Shown: positions 13,442 through 64,000 of the stretch, piece by piece | How positions within the stretch are numbered: position 1 is the stretch's first letter | How the letters are laid out: each line of letters starts with the position of its first letter | NCBI GenBank assembly: GCA_949318235.1 | Contig: OX439129.1 | Coordinates: 5,192,713 to 5,256,712, forward strand | Direction of reading: 5' to 3' | DNA from: Ecdyonurus torrentis | Lineage: Eukaryota; Arthropoda; Insecta; Ephemeroptera; Heptageniidae | DNA length: 64,000 nucleotides | Position numbers and translations under genes: made by a program | Notes under the pieces: generated by a model | Databases searched by the model: none | Seen by the model: the letters and a program-made list of their open reading frames with translations, nothing else | What the model was told of the DNA's origin: nothing

Positions 13442-13545
13442 TATCTTCACCCATCCAAGAATAAACTTGACCAAACGTTGCTTAACTTTGGTGATCGTGT
13501 GAGACGAAAGTCATACTTGTGCCCATCAAGCCATGTTATTGGATT
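13442..13545 (-). pseudogene. 5S rRNA-like remnant 1
   Basis: The minus strand reads CGATCACCAAAGTTAAGCAA, CGTTTGGTC and then TTCTTGGATGGGTGAAGAT. This is a good match to the central and 3' part of metazoan 5S rRNA, including the box A and box C regions of the type-1 Pol III promoter. A run of seven T follows (13431-13441), as at a Pol III terminator. The 5' part (GGCTTGATGGGCACAAG) is poorly conserved. It lies about 165 bp from a second 5S-like copy. A pseudogene or SINE head is more likely than a working 5S gene. Confidence 0.5.
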
Positions 13546-13559
13546 GTGATATTTATTAT

Positions 13560-14205
13560 GTATTAGAACTGATAAGAAAATGCGCATGACTAATACATAA
13601 GCGCCTTGAAATATAGGCAACTTGTTGAGCATAGCTGTTGAGCGGCTAGCAAACCAACAGGCGGCGGCCAACTTTTTTTGTTTTGTTTTGTTATTTTCTC
13701 ATATTTATGCTAAATGATCGTTTTTTTTATAATTTCTAACTATACTTTTATATTCAACTTTACTATACTATACTTTACTTTACTATACTTTATATTCAAC
13801 TTATCACAATATTCTAAATTCAGGTTTCAAAAACTAGTTTAATTTTAAATATTTAATTTTAAAAACATGTGTAATTGAGTTTTATTTAGCATTTTTTTTA
13901 ATTTAAGTGTTGATTTCTATTTTATATTTTGAACATTTATAAAAATGCATTTCCACTTTGACAACTCGTTCAATTAAAAATGATAGCTTTGATAAAAAAA
14001 AAACATACTTTTTTAGTTTCTAACATTTAAAATAACAATGTAATAATTTTTGAAGTGATGTAAAAAAATATCACTTGAAAAAAAAAATGTCCGTTCACTT
14101 CTGACATCTAGTGGTAAATTTGAAAACTAGGTGCTGCTCTGCTGAAAGAGTGGCATAAGTTTCAGGCGGCTAACAATGTTTTTTATATTAATAAATATAA
14201 TATTA
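13560..14205. other. AT-rich non-coding stretch
   Basis: No supported feature. It contains a local TATACTTTAC/TATATTCAAC short-period repeat at about 13745-13803. Confidence 0.5.
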
Positions 14206-14229
14206 GTATAGATTGATATTGATTGATTA

Positions 14230-14323
<94 letters not shown>

Positions 14324-14487
14324 GAAAATGAATGAATAAATGAATGAATGAATGAATGAATGAATGAATGAATGAATGAATGAATGAATGAATGAATGAA
14401 TGAATGAATGAATGAATGAATGAATGAATGAATGAATGAATGAATGAATGAATGAATGAATGAATGAATGAATGAATGAATGAATGA
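14206..14487. repeat. Compound tetranucleotide microsatellite (TGAT)n-(TGAA)n
   Basis: About 115 bp of TGAT repeats (14206-14321) join, through GAAGAAAATGAA, about 155 bp of TGAA repeats (to 14487). The open frame across it on the minus strand (Phe-Ile-His-Ser and Asn-Gln-Ser-Ile repeats) is a repeat artefact. Confidence 0.97.
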
Positions 14488-14887
14488 ATTTATAATTTAA
14501 AGAATTAATCACCCAATCAATTCTAAAAAATAAATAGGATAATTAAAATCATTTTAACTTTTAATTTAATCACACTGAAAGATTCAATAAAGTAATTTAT
14601 GCTGCATGCAGGAAAGCAAAACTTATGCTGTATTGAAAATATTGTGCTAAAAATGAGAAAGCATAATAATTGCGTGTTTTATTTATTTTATTTTTTTTTT
14701 TTTTGTCAGTGAAATCCAAATTTGAAATTATGGTACTAAAGAACTTAGAAGAACATAATTTATTGACCGCAGTTTTCTATCATTATCTATACTGTTGCTA
14801 CCGCAGTACCTAATCTCATGATGTATTTGCATATAAAAGAACAGATTAAGAGACAGTTTTACTCTCTATACGCTGCCTCACTGCGCC

Positions 14888-15066
14888 TCACGCCTTCACT
14901 TTATCTGACGACAACTCACAGAAGAGCCTCCTCAAAAACTCCGGCTCGGTTTGCAGATCAAACACCAACATGGCGGGCAGGCGCACAAACGTCTGCACTG
15001 CACATGCAGCTCCGCGCAGTCTAACAAAGAAACCATTGACCCTGTGGGTGCCAGTGGTGCTTCGAT
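14888..15066 (-). CDS. Candidate terminal coding exon of an unidentified gene
   Basis: A GC-rich island of about 180 bp. On the minus strand an acceptor-like TGTCCCTAG is followed by 58 open codons ending in TGA. The peptide begins RSTTGTHRVNGFFVRLRG and includes TFVRLPAMLVFDLQTEPEF. It ends DKVKA. I recognise no domain. Part of it (LPAMLVFDLQTEPEFLRRLF) vaguely resembles the first helices of a FAS1 repeat. An internal acceptor at 14993 with a GTGAGT donor at 14919 would make a 73-nt phase-0 exon able to follow the FAS1 exon at 20518, so an alternative 3' end of that gene is possible. Other frames are also open for short distances. Confidence 0.33.
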
Positions 15067-15099
15067 CTAGGGACATTTGCATAAACGTGAATGAACAAA

Positions 15100-15546
15100 A
15101 TTGGGTATAATGGTATATAGCGCAAGTAAAGAATTAATTATAATGCACAGTTATTAGTATTAGTTATATATACATAAATTTACGGAATTACATCATAATA
15201 TTTTATAATAAAATACTTCACTATTTTCTATAACTTGAGTTTATTTTAATCTTCATATAATTTTAAATTAAGGCAGAAAGTTTGGTTGTTTTCTTTAAGT
15301 AATTAAATTGTTGACTTTTGTGTCATCATTTTTTGGTTAGGGCAGCAAATAGCTTCATTTGATCTTTAATTATACCTTTGTTATACCAACATAATGGCAA
15401 AGAAAAAAATAGTAAAAAATCCTTCTGTTTTCACTTTGTTGATAAATCTCAGTTTTTAGGTAAATCCACATATATTTATTTAAGTTTTATCGTATACAAG
15501 GCTTTATATCAGCAGTGACGTAGCACATAGCAAAGGCAAGCGATTA
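15100..15546. other. AT-rich non-coding stretch
   Basis: No supported feature apart from short T-runs. Confidence 0.5.
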
Positions 15547-15700
15547 TATAGGGTGTATGCATTCATATTAAAGTCGACGCCATGTTGGATAACTCAATAA
15601 CATAGATAGTATAGGAAAAAACTCATTTTGCCAGCTTAAAAATACTATGAAATATTCTTGAGTGCATTGATGTTGCATTTAAGTAATCTTTATTATTATT
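15547..15700 (+). mobile_element. MITE family B, truncated copy
   Basis: Starts TATAGGGTGTATGCATTC, then GTCGACGCCATGTTGGAT and CATTTTGCCAGCTTAAAAA, matching one terminus of family B. Similarity fades around 15700, so the far end is missing. Confidence 0.75.
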
Positions 15701-15794
15701 ATTTTTTTGATACTGGTTTATTTTGCTGTACCAATAAAAGCACGAAGTTATTTTGCAGTATGACATAAATTATGTTGTAGGAAATAATATAACT

Positions 15795-15797
<3 letters not shown>

Positions 15798-15832
<35 letters not shown>
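15798..15832. repeat. Poly(A) run
   Basis: Uninterrupted A homopolymer of about 34 bp. No retroelement body was recognised on its 5' side. Confidence 0.9.
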
Positions 15833-15837
<5 letters not shown>

Positions 15838-16024
15838 CATATTACGTTTTTATTGTTATTTTATTATTATTTTTCTTTTTTCGTGTAGAAACATTTGAAA
15901 GTTCTTCACGTAACCACATTATCATCTAGTTACACTTTTTGTAAAGAAATGAAAAGGAAAAAAGGCTACATCTTGTTCACACGGACAGAGATATATATAA
16001 CGAAGTAATAGTTAAACAGGGTCT

Positions 16025-16105
16025 TTTTTAGTGTGCAGTCAGACACAAAATGTGCAGTTAGACTGTGCAGTCAGAAATTTGGATTTGTGCAGTCAGAGAG
16101 TATAT
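16025..16105. repeat. Short interspersed TGTGCAGTCAGA repeat
   Basis: Four copies of TGTGCAGT(C/T)AGA-type motif within about 80 bp, irregularly spaced. Confidence 0.6.
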
Positions 16106-16226
16106 AAATTTTGAGTTCTATAGACAAATTTTCTTACCACAAATTGTAAAAAAAATCCTGCTCGCTACGCTCGCAAAAGTTTGATTGTATTTGCAAGCTC
16201 CACATTCTTAACGATTTATTAATTAT

Positions 16227-16530
16227 TTAAAGGCGTAGAACACATTGAACAAAAAAGTTGAGCAATATCCTAACAAACCTGAAAATCAACGTTGATTTGG
16301 CCGGATTCATTGATTTCTAATTTATTTTCTATTCACAAAATGCCACTGCCGGTCACTGACGTCACAGCTCGCCTGGTCCACGTGCAAGTAAACCAGGCGA
16401 GCTGTGACGTCAGTGACCGGCAGCGGCATTTTGTGAACGGAAATAAATTAGAAATCAATGAATCCGGCCAAATCAACGTTGAGTTAAGATATTGCTCAAC
16501 TTTTTTGTTCAAGGTGTTCTACGCCTTTAA
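16227..16530. mobile_element. MITE family D, long-palindrome element (TTAA-flanked)
   Basis: About 304 bp, almost entirely self-complementary. It runs from TTAAAGGCGTAGAACACATT to GTGTTCTACGCCTTTAA, with arms carrying CCGGTCACTGACGTCACAGC (a CRE core) and a short central loop around CCACGTGCAAG. A second, equally palindromic copy sits at 49387-49702. TTAA at both ends suggests a piggyBac-type target site. The open frame inside is a palindrome artefact. Confidence 0.93.
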
Positions 16531-16951
16531 GTTGTAGTGGATTACAACAGATAAAATATGCATTATATGTTGTTGTTTTTAATATATATATATTTATTAA
16601 AGTCTATATAAACATTATTTTTAGATTTTGTAAAATTCATTTGATAACATTGATTATTTTTATTTTATTACATCATATAAACAGTCATATAAAAAATTGC
16701 ACATTTTTTTTTTCAAAGCGAGAGTTCTGTACTTTTTTAATAATTTTCACTCACTAAAGTTTAAAGTTACTATGGTTATGACAGTTACATGAATATTAAA
16801 AGTAATAAACAGGCAGAGCAATTCAAAAAAAATAAATAAATAAAAAAAAATAAATAAACCAGAAATATTGAGAATTTGTACGATAATGAAATTTTACGTT
16901 ATAATATGAGCTTATAATGAACTATACTTTTGTGCTTGAGTTGCAACTACA

Positions 16952-16952
<1 letters not shown>

Positions 16953-17024
<72 letters not shown>
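16953..17024. repeat. (TA)n microsatellite
   Basis: About 72 bp of perfect TA dinucleotides. Confidence 0.97.
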
Positions 17025-17029
<5 letters not shown>

Positions 17030-17032
17030 TAC

Positions 17033-17790
17033 GCGTACAGCACAATTTGTTGCATTTTATTATTTCCATATGAAAATAGCACTCTTTAAAATTAAATAAA
17101 AATAATAAAAATATGTTTGTTAATAATAAAAAAAAAAAACATTTTAATTAATATAATACAAATTAAGTTATAAGCTCTGTCAGAATGTGCAATAATTTGT
17201 AATGTATATTATATCGTAGGTTCTAATTTTAAAGAATGCAATGAACAGCGTATAGACTGCCTTAATTCCTTATATTCTCTGTGAAAACCGTGGAAAAGCA
17301 TCATGCATTTCGAAGTAATAGCTCTTCAAAACTATACAGTAACAATAATTTTCATGGAAAAAAAATGAAAAAATTAATTATACTAGAAATATTAAGATTT
17401 TTCACGATAATGAATTTTTACGTTGAGATTTTGTGCTTGCGCACAACTGAAAGATTTTTTTTCCATTAATATTATTTTAATTTTAGTTTTGAAGAGCTAT
17501 TATTTCGAAATGCATGATGCTTTTCCACAGTTTTCACAGAATATATTTAGAGGAATTATGGCAGTTTTTTCGCTCTTCATTGCATTCTTTAAAATTAGGG
17601 CTTTTACTATATAATATTTATTATATACATTATAAATTACTGCACATTTTAATAAAGCTTATTACTTTCTATCATGTTAAAATGTTTTCTTTTTTTAACA
17701 ACAAAAATATTTTAACTCTATTTACTAAATTTGAAAGAGTGGTATTTTCACATGGAAATAATAAAATTCAACAAATTGTGCTGTACACGC
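17033..17790. mobile_element. Foldback (long inverted repeat) element
   Basis: The left arm starts GCGTACAGCACAATTTGTTG and the right arm ends CAACAAATTGTGCTGTACACGC. Within the arms, TATTTCCATATGAAAATAGC pairs with its complement near 17740, and GCATCATGCATTTCGAAGTA at about 17298 pairs with TTATTTCGAAATGCATGATG at about 17501. Overall span is about 760 bp with a central unpaired part around 17345-17480. No transposase. Confidence 0.8.
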
Positions 17791-18682
17791 ACAGTATAAT
17801 GCAATGTTGAGCTAATATAGTTATCCAGCCTCTTGTTTCTGTCCACAACGAATTATTTTAGAATTTGATATAAATTCCACGTTTTAAACTGTCTGGAAAT
17901 GTTTATCGTCTACTAATCAATCAAAAAAATAAAATAAAATAAAAACTCGCGAAGGGGTCCAAAAATTATGAAAAAAGTTGCTCAAAAATGACAAACATCT
18001 TTTTCAATTTTATTTTATTTTTTCAATTTTAGGAACTATAATTATTGCTAAGAAGACCCTGCTTTCAGGCCATACTGGAATGATGAAAAACACTGCTCAG
18101 CATAGGCTTATTTCGTTTAAGACAAATTTCATTGCGAAATCAGTTTTTTTTTTTTTTTTTTTTTCACCCATACTTGAAATACAACCTATTTACATCAATA
18201 ATTAAGCTGATTTTTGTCTAAAAACATAAATAAAGTTATTGTCTTCCAGAAAATATAGATGTTTTATTCAATTAAAACATGCCGTGATTTTAATTTTAAC
18301 CTCAAAAACATACACGTGTGTAACATAGTGGAATTTTTATACATTAATCAAATGTCAATAAATTTATTTTTGTAGTCCTGATTTTTGTCTGGAAAAAAAA
18401 TTTAAAGTTATTAACTTAATCCCTGATCTGTGCTAAGCAAAATTCTATATACATTTAGGATTCTTTGCTAATAAAATTCTATATTTAAGATTCTACTTTT
18501 TCACACATCTAGTATTTTAAGCAGGAAAAAAAAACTTCACAAAAATATTTTTTTAAATAATTTTGTATTGTTATTAAATTATAAAATTACACATAAATAA
18601 TATATATTATGATTAAATAATGCAGCTCAGTATCTTATTCGTATATTTAGCAGCTGCTTTGAATTGTATCACATTTGGCTGG

Positions 18683-18685
<3 letters not shown>
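17791..18685. other. AT-rich non-coding stretch downstream of the FAS1 gene
   Basis: Lies 3' of the FAS1 stop codon in the minus direction and may include its 3' UTR. Minus-strand AATAAA-type motifs occur at about 18255, and an AATAAG variant near 18636, but none can be assigned as the used poly(A) signal. Confidence 0.4.

Positions 18686-18752
<67 letters not shown>
18686..18752. repeat. (TA)n microsatellite
   Basis: About 66 bp of perfect TA repeat, followed by a small palindrome rich in TGATCA (18778-18845). Confidence 0.97.
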
Positions 18753-18758
<6 letters not shown>

Positions 18759-18907
18759 GATCTGGTGGAACAAATGTTTGATCACATATATTATACATAT
18801 GATCAGTTGATCATGTATATCGTATATGTGATCATCAGTGATCCAGTGAATCATATAAACTGAAGCACTTCATTAGAGGCCGTATACATATGAAGCAAAG
18901 CCCTTGA

Positions 18908-59243
<40,336 letters not shown>

Positions 59244-59463
59244 CTGTGGACAAAACGTGGACACTTGAGCCATAACAATATCACAGGACATTGGACAAAC
59301 CGAAATTTAACTAGTTCTATAGGCTATTATTTGTTAACCAACCCACTTTCCTATAGAATCATAGAACAAATAAAATATGCTATATATTATTGACTTTGTA
59401 TGTACCACAACGAAATCATAAAATTTCACAACTATACACTGAAATGCATTACTAAAATTACCG

Positions 59464-59867
59464 AGCTGGTATGGCCGAGTGGTGAAGGCAGCTGACTCGC
59501 AACTCTGTACTCCTCACCGAGTATATAATATATAGGTTCGAGCCACTGCTGGGTGCGTACGTCAAGTGTGAGAGCACAACACGTTGCACGATGCATGTTT
59601 ACATGCATTCCATGACGACGCACAGTATTCGGGAGGTGCATGATTGATGTAATTGCACCGACCAGCCTGCCTAGACGTTTCCACGGTTTCTCTAGGCTGT
59701 CATGGCGAATGCCGGGCTGTACATGTACTTAGGCCGTGGCCGGCCCGTATGTGCTTTTCCATTAATTGGAAAGTCCTTAGCTGTCGATAAGACAATGTCT
59801 TATTGACGGGACTGGGATTGGTGTAGCACAATAACACAATATGGAAAGCAAAAAAAAAAAAAAAAAA
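59464..59867 (+). mobile_element. tRNA-derived SINE, plus-strand copy
   Basis: AGCTGGTATGGCCGAGTGGT head, B box GGTTCGAGCCA, 3' poly(A) of about 18. The tRNA-like part has an extra TATAATATA inside the anticodon/variable region compared with the other two copies, which would disturb tRNA folding but not the promoter boxes. Confidence 0.9.
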
Positions 59868-60100
59868 GTTATTCATTTCGTTTCGTACATATTTCAATTG
59901 TTTATTTCCTCTTCTCCACATGTCCAATGTTAAAATACGTTTCAAGATCTATTTTAAATGCTATATATGGCAACTTCAACCGTCATATAACTAGAGCAAA
60001 CATATATAGTTAATTGCTACATTATTTTGACCTCATGTATGACGAGAAAATAAATAAGGAAATATCAATCATTTATGCTCTTTTCTTTAATCATCATCTT

Positions 60101-60442
60101 TAAAGGAATAGACCAGAGAAAAACATAAGCATTTATATCACAAAACACTTGATGGGACTTACATAAATAACTTTAGTTTGTCTCAAAACCCAACAGTAGC
60201 CCCGTAGCAGTGATCAGAATATTCGATTTATGCAACACGCACAACATTTTCATACTAATTTTTGCATGTTTCTGACGTCATAAACATGAATTTTCACGCA
60301 AATTGCATACTTTACAGTTTTTTTACGCTCTCTCGTGGGGCTACATTGACATTCTGGCAAAAATTGTCATCAGTTTTGAAGATCCCATTTCGTATTTATT
60401 CATTAAAAAGCATATGTTGTTTTATGTGGTCTATGGCTTTAA
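60101..60442 (+). mobile_element. MITE family A
   Basis: TTAAAGGAATAGACCAGAGA ... ATGTGGTCTATGGCTTTAA; TTAA ends. Confidence 0.94.
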
Positions 60443-60585
60443 GGGGTCACATTAGGGGTGTATAGTTTAAAAGACGTGTATCTCTGAAATTCAACCTTAA
60501 CCGTTGACCCCTTTCATATTTTAAGTAATAAAAAAAACTCACAGATATTAAAAACTATGCCTAATATAAGATAAATAACTATATG

Positions 60586-60882
60586 AATAGGGTGTATGCG
60601 GATGACGTCATATATTTATGGCGCTTGGAGGCCATACTGGAGTAGTGCATAAACATTGCTCAGCATAGGACAAACATATAATTTAAGCCAAATTTATTTG
60701 GGAAATCGGTTAATTTTTTGTTAATGTTATTTTTCTCACATACTTGAGATACTAATTCAACATATTTACAACATCAATGCTCTCACACATATTATAGTGT
60801 TTTTAAACTGGCAAAATGAATTTTTGTTTTTCCTATGCCACCCATGTTATTGAGTTATCCAACATGAATGCATAGAGAGCTT
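60586..60882 (+). mobile_element. MITE family B (B1), deleted right end
   Basis: ATAGGGTGTATGCGGATGAC through ATGTTATTGAGTTATCCAAC, then jumps to ATGAATGCATAGAGAGC. The GCGTCGACTTTAAC stretch and the CCCTATA end are missing. Confidence 0.85.
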
Positions 60883-61160
60883 TAATATAAATTTCAGCGT
60901 GAAGACCAGCAAATGAAAATTATTAAAATTGTGATGAGGCGTTATCAGAGTAAAACGTTTAAAATTTGTAAGTCCACGACGTTGTGTCCACCTGATTTTT
61001 GTTGTATAAAATGTTTACATTATAGTTTTGTCACCAGATAACTTGTCAAATATTAATCTGCAATACCTCGGTCATTATTAGCTCGACTATAATCAGCTCA
61101 ATCAAAGTATAATAAACAATAAGAGGAACAAAACAACTTAAATACAAGACATTGAAATAT
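60883..61160. other. AT-rich sequence
   Basis: No supported feature. Confidence 0.5.
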
Positions 61161-61164
61161 ATTA

Positions 61165-61625
61165 TGGCAATGAAGAAGGTGAATTGAAAATTTTTTCTTG
61201 AGTTTATGATATTTTTGGAAAGAGCTTTAAAAAATTTTGAGGCGGTATTTTTTCTTAGGACGATTGGAGCATGCGAAGTATTTTTAATTAATTCTTGAAA
61301 ATCGACCTAGAAAGCCTGTGACGTCATCAGTCTACTTTTTTTTCGGCAAATACTAAACGTTCGAGGTTCAGTAACCAGTTTAATGAAATCGACTCATCCT
61401 CAGGATTTCAAAAAACTAGCTACTGAACCTTCTACGGTCAATACTTTCCGAAATAAATGCCCAATTGGTGACGTCACAGGCTTTTTAGGTCGATTTTCAA
61501 TAATTAATTAAAAATACTTCCCATGCTCCAATCGTTCTAAGAAAAAATATCGCCTCAAAATTTGTTAACGCTCTTTTCAAAAATGTCATAAAAAGTGGTG
61601 GTTAAAAAAATTCACCTTCCTCATT
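61165..61625. mobile_element. ~460-bp foldback element
   Basis: The left arm GAAGGTGAATTGAAAATTTT, GGACGATTGGAGCATGCGAA and CCTGTGACGTCATC pairs with GGTGACGTCACAGGC, CTTCCCATGCTCCAATCGTT and TTTTTAAC..TTCACCTTCC on the right. Central unpaired region around 61360-61430. TGACGTCA lies in both arms. Confidence 0.87.
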
Positions 61626-61629
61626 ATTG

Positions 61630-62215
61630 TGTTATAAAATTTGTTTTTATTATTGTTACAGTATAATATAATTAATATGCTTCTTTTTATAATTTGATGC
61701 TTATTTCTCTGTGTGTTAACACTCCAACGTGAATGATACACCTTGCTAAGTTTTTATCATGCAAATTATGTAGAATTTACATCCATTAAAAAAGTAGCGA
61801 AATAACAGTAAAAAAAAAAAAAAACTTGTTATGCATTTACAAAAGTAAAAACTTCTTTTTTCATATTATTTCATTTCCTGGCCAGTTTATAGATTAAAAA
61901 TTGAGATAAATTGATAACATAAATTAGTTGTGAAGAAACACTCTGGTTTTTGTTGTAATTAAAATATAATGCTATCTTATACTTAGAGCGATATTAAGCT
62001 TGCACAACTAAGTGAAAGAAGTTCTCTTTCTCTCTATATATACTCAAACAAAAAGCCAGGGTCAAACATTTCCAATTGTTCACATAATTTAGTGATTGTC
62101 TTATTACTCATCATCGTATAGATGTGATTAAAATGTTGCAATCAGCAAAATGCAGTCACTAAATATCTTTACAACAAATAAATATTAAAATTCTGCGCTT
62201 ATAACTTATAGGGTG
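61630..62215. other. AT-rich sequence
   Basis: No supported feature. Confidence 0.5.
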
Positions 62216-62517
62216 TATGCGGATGACGTCATATTTATTGCGCTTGGGGGCCATACTGGAGTAGTGCATAACATTGCTCAGCATAGGACAAACTTCTTTT
62301 AAGCCAATTTTCTTTGAGAAATCGCTTAGTTTTTTTGTTATTGTTATTTTTCTCACATACTTGAGATACTAATTCAACATATTAACAGCATCAATGCTCT
62401 CAAAAATATTGCTTACTATAGTTTTAAACTGGCAAAATGAGTTATTTTCCTATGCCACCCATGTTATTGAGTTATCCAACATGGCGTTGACTTTAACAGG
62501 AATGCATAGACCCTATA
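62216..62517 (+). mobile_element. MITE family B (B1)
   Basis: TATAGGGTGTATGCGGATGA ... ATGCATAGACCCTATA; intact. Confidence 0.94.
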
Positions 62518-62729
62518 ACATATAATAAAGAATGGTTATAATAGTAAGCAGATTTTTTTATTATTATTTTGCACAGAAACATTGACATAAATGTTCACTT
62601 AATTGACGCATATGTGAATGTAATTCTACATTATGAACGTCTTTCTTAATTATGTTAATTTTATTGCCTGGTTCCATGTAAACTATATATAATATAATAT
62701 ATATATTATAATAGATGTGATGTTAAATA

Positions 62730-63072
62730 TTAAAGGAATAGACCGGAGAAAAACATAAGCATTTATATCACAAAACACTTGATGGGATTCACAAAAATAA
62801 CGTTAGTTTGTCCCAAAACCCAAGAGTAGCCCCGTAGCAGAGATTAGAAAATTCGATTTATGCAACCTGCATAACATTTTCATACTAATTTTTGCATGTT
62901 TCTGACGTCATAAACATGAATTTTCACGCAAATTGCATACTTTACAGTTTTTTCACGCTCTCTCGTGGGGCTACATTAACATTCTGGTAAAAATTGTCAT
63001 CAGTTTTGAAGATCCCATTTCGTGTTTATTCATTAAAAAGCACATGTTGTTTTATGCGTTCTATGGCTTTAA
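62730..63072 (+). mobile_element. MITE family A
   Basis: TTAAAGGAATAGACCGGAGA ... TTCTATGGCTTTAA; TTAA ends. Confidence 0.94.
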
Positions 63073-63318
63073 GTGTTGTCTGATATCTGATATCCTATTA
63101 TATTATCTTAGTTATAATCTAAACTCATCACTTTAAATTGCGCAATAAGAAATGCGTGCAGCATGCAGGTATGAAAAAAATGTCAAAATATCTCCGAGAA
63201 GTCAATTAGGAACAACAAAATTAACCACTTAATTGTCATGAGGTCGAAATTTCACACTGACCACCCAGGTAACACTTACCAACTAATTGTTTCTCGGACG
63301 TTTGTATTGTGTGTGTGT

Positions 63319-63320
63319 GT

Positions 63321-63414
<94 letters not shown>

Positions 63415-63429
63415 TATAATAATAATAAT

Positions 63430-63483
<54 letters not shown>

Positions 63484-63490
63484 ATGTGTG
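63319..63490. repeat. Compound (TG)n-(TA)n-(TAA)n-(TA)n microsatellite
   Basis: GTGTGTGTGTTGTGTG, about 82 bp TA, ATAATAATAATAATAAT, about 40 bp TA, then TACATGTATGTATGTGTGTG. It is nearly symmetric about the TAA core, so both strands give long Ile-Tyr open frames. Confidence 0.95.
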
Positions 63491-63613
63491 TGTATATAAT
63501 AGGCTGTACATATTACGCGTCCTTACTTTGTAATACATGACTTGGCAGAAAGTATATAAAATATAATATATTATTATATATTATATTATATATTATAATA
63601 TATATTATAACTT

Positions 63614-63920
63614 TATAGGGTGTGTGCGCATGACGTCATTCTGAGTGCTTTTCGATGCTCATCTTGAGTAATGAATAACATTGCTCAGTATAGGGCAAAG
63701 GTAGTTTTTGGCTATTTTCTTTGGAAATTTTTTGGTTATTATTATTTTTCTTGCATACTTGAGGTACTAATTCAACCTGTTAACAGCATTAATGCTCTCA
63801 AAAAAATCGCGAAATATTTTTAAAGTGGCAGAATGTGCCATTTTCCTATACCAGCCAATGTTATTTATATAGTACTCACTTATGACGTCGACTTTATAAC
63901 ATGAATGAAAACACCCTATA
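63614..63920 (+). mobile_element. MITE family B (B2)
   Basis: TATAGGGTGTGTGCGCATGA ... GAATGAAAACACCCTATA; near 92% like the 57184 copy by eye. Confidence 0.93.
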
Positions 63921-64000
63921 AGTTAAAAGTCAGCGAAAATTATATTCCTTATATTTATGTATAACATTACATAGTATACCACAGCACGTGCTGTGCCAGT

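Noticed and set aside
14183..14512. 109-residue ORF of Phe-Ile-His-Ser repeats
   Set aside because: Translation of tetranucleotide microsatellites.
16292..16537. 81-residue ORF
   Set aside because: Lies wholly inside the palindromic family D MITE.
59463..59560. A functional tRNA gene
   Set aside because: A and B boxes are present, but the arms do not form a normal cloverleaf and the sequence continues into a dispersed poly(A)-tailed body: it is a SINE head.
63236..63540. 100-residue Ile-Tyr ORFs on both strands
   Set aside because: TA microsatellite translation.

Overview
This is a piece of an animal nuclear genome. It is AT-rich, with kilobase introns, GT-AG splice sites, poly(A)-tailed tRNA-derived SINEs, long TA microsatellites and many terminal-inverted-repeat elements. 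The one gene I can assemble is an EMI + 4 x FAS1 protein of the TGFBI/periostin type. That points to a metazoan, probably an aquatic invertebrate and perhaps a deuterostome such as a tunicate, but I cannot fix the species. Nothing bacterial is present.

Layout. 1-9787 is a ~148-bp satellite running off the left edge. 9788-14900 is AT-rich sequence with a 29-bp minisatellite (11536-12430), a possible small minus-strand exon beside it (11448-11510), a GC-richer CRE/E-box cluster (~13085-13175), two 5S-rRNA-like remnants (13276-13345, 13442-13545) and a compound tetranucleotide repeat (14206-14487). 14888-15066 is a second isolated candidate exon. The main gene occupies 18908-59243 on the minus strand. 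Thirteen exons join with matching phase into one open frame of 2,216 nt, about 737 residues ending in TAA. Only the 5' signal-peptide exon is missing. Its introns are filled with transposon debris.

Most striking is the intron/exon boundary at 28977. A ~6.4-kb array of about 72 copies of an 82-93-bp unit (28944-35378) was built from that boundary. Each copy repeats the 3' splice site and the first codons of a FAS1 exon, so the real acceptor is preceded by about seventy copies of itself.

The rest is dominated by non-autonomous DNA elements. There are TTAA-flanked MITEs (families A and D), TATA-flanked MITEs (B and C), a hAT-like element with an 8-bp target duplication (36235-37003), a ~4.2-kb foldback element whose arms contain tandem repeats (44390-48564), and a 1.78-kb element that may carry a two-exon mini-gene (21780-23559). 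Several unrelated families carry the CRE palindrome TGACGTCA or the E-box CACGTG, so they may spread transcription-factor sites through the locus.
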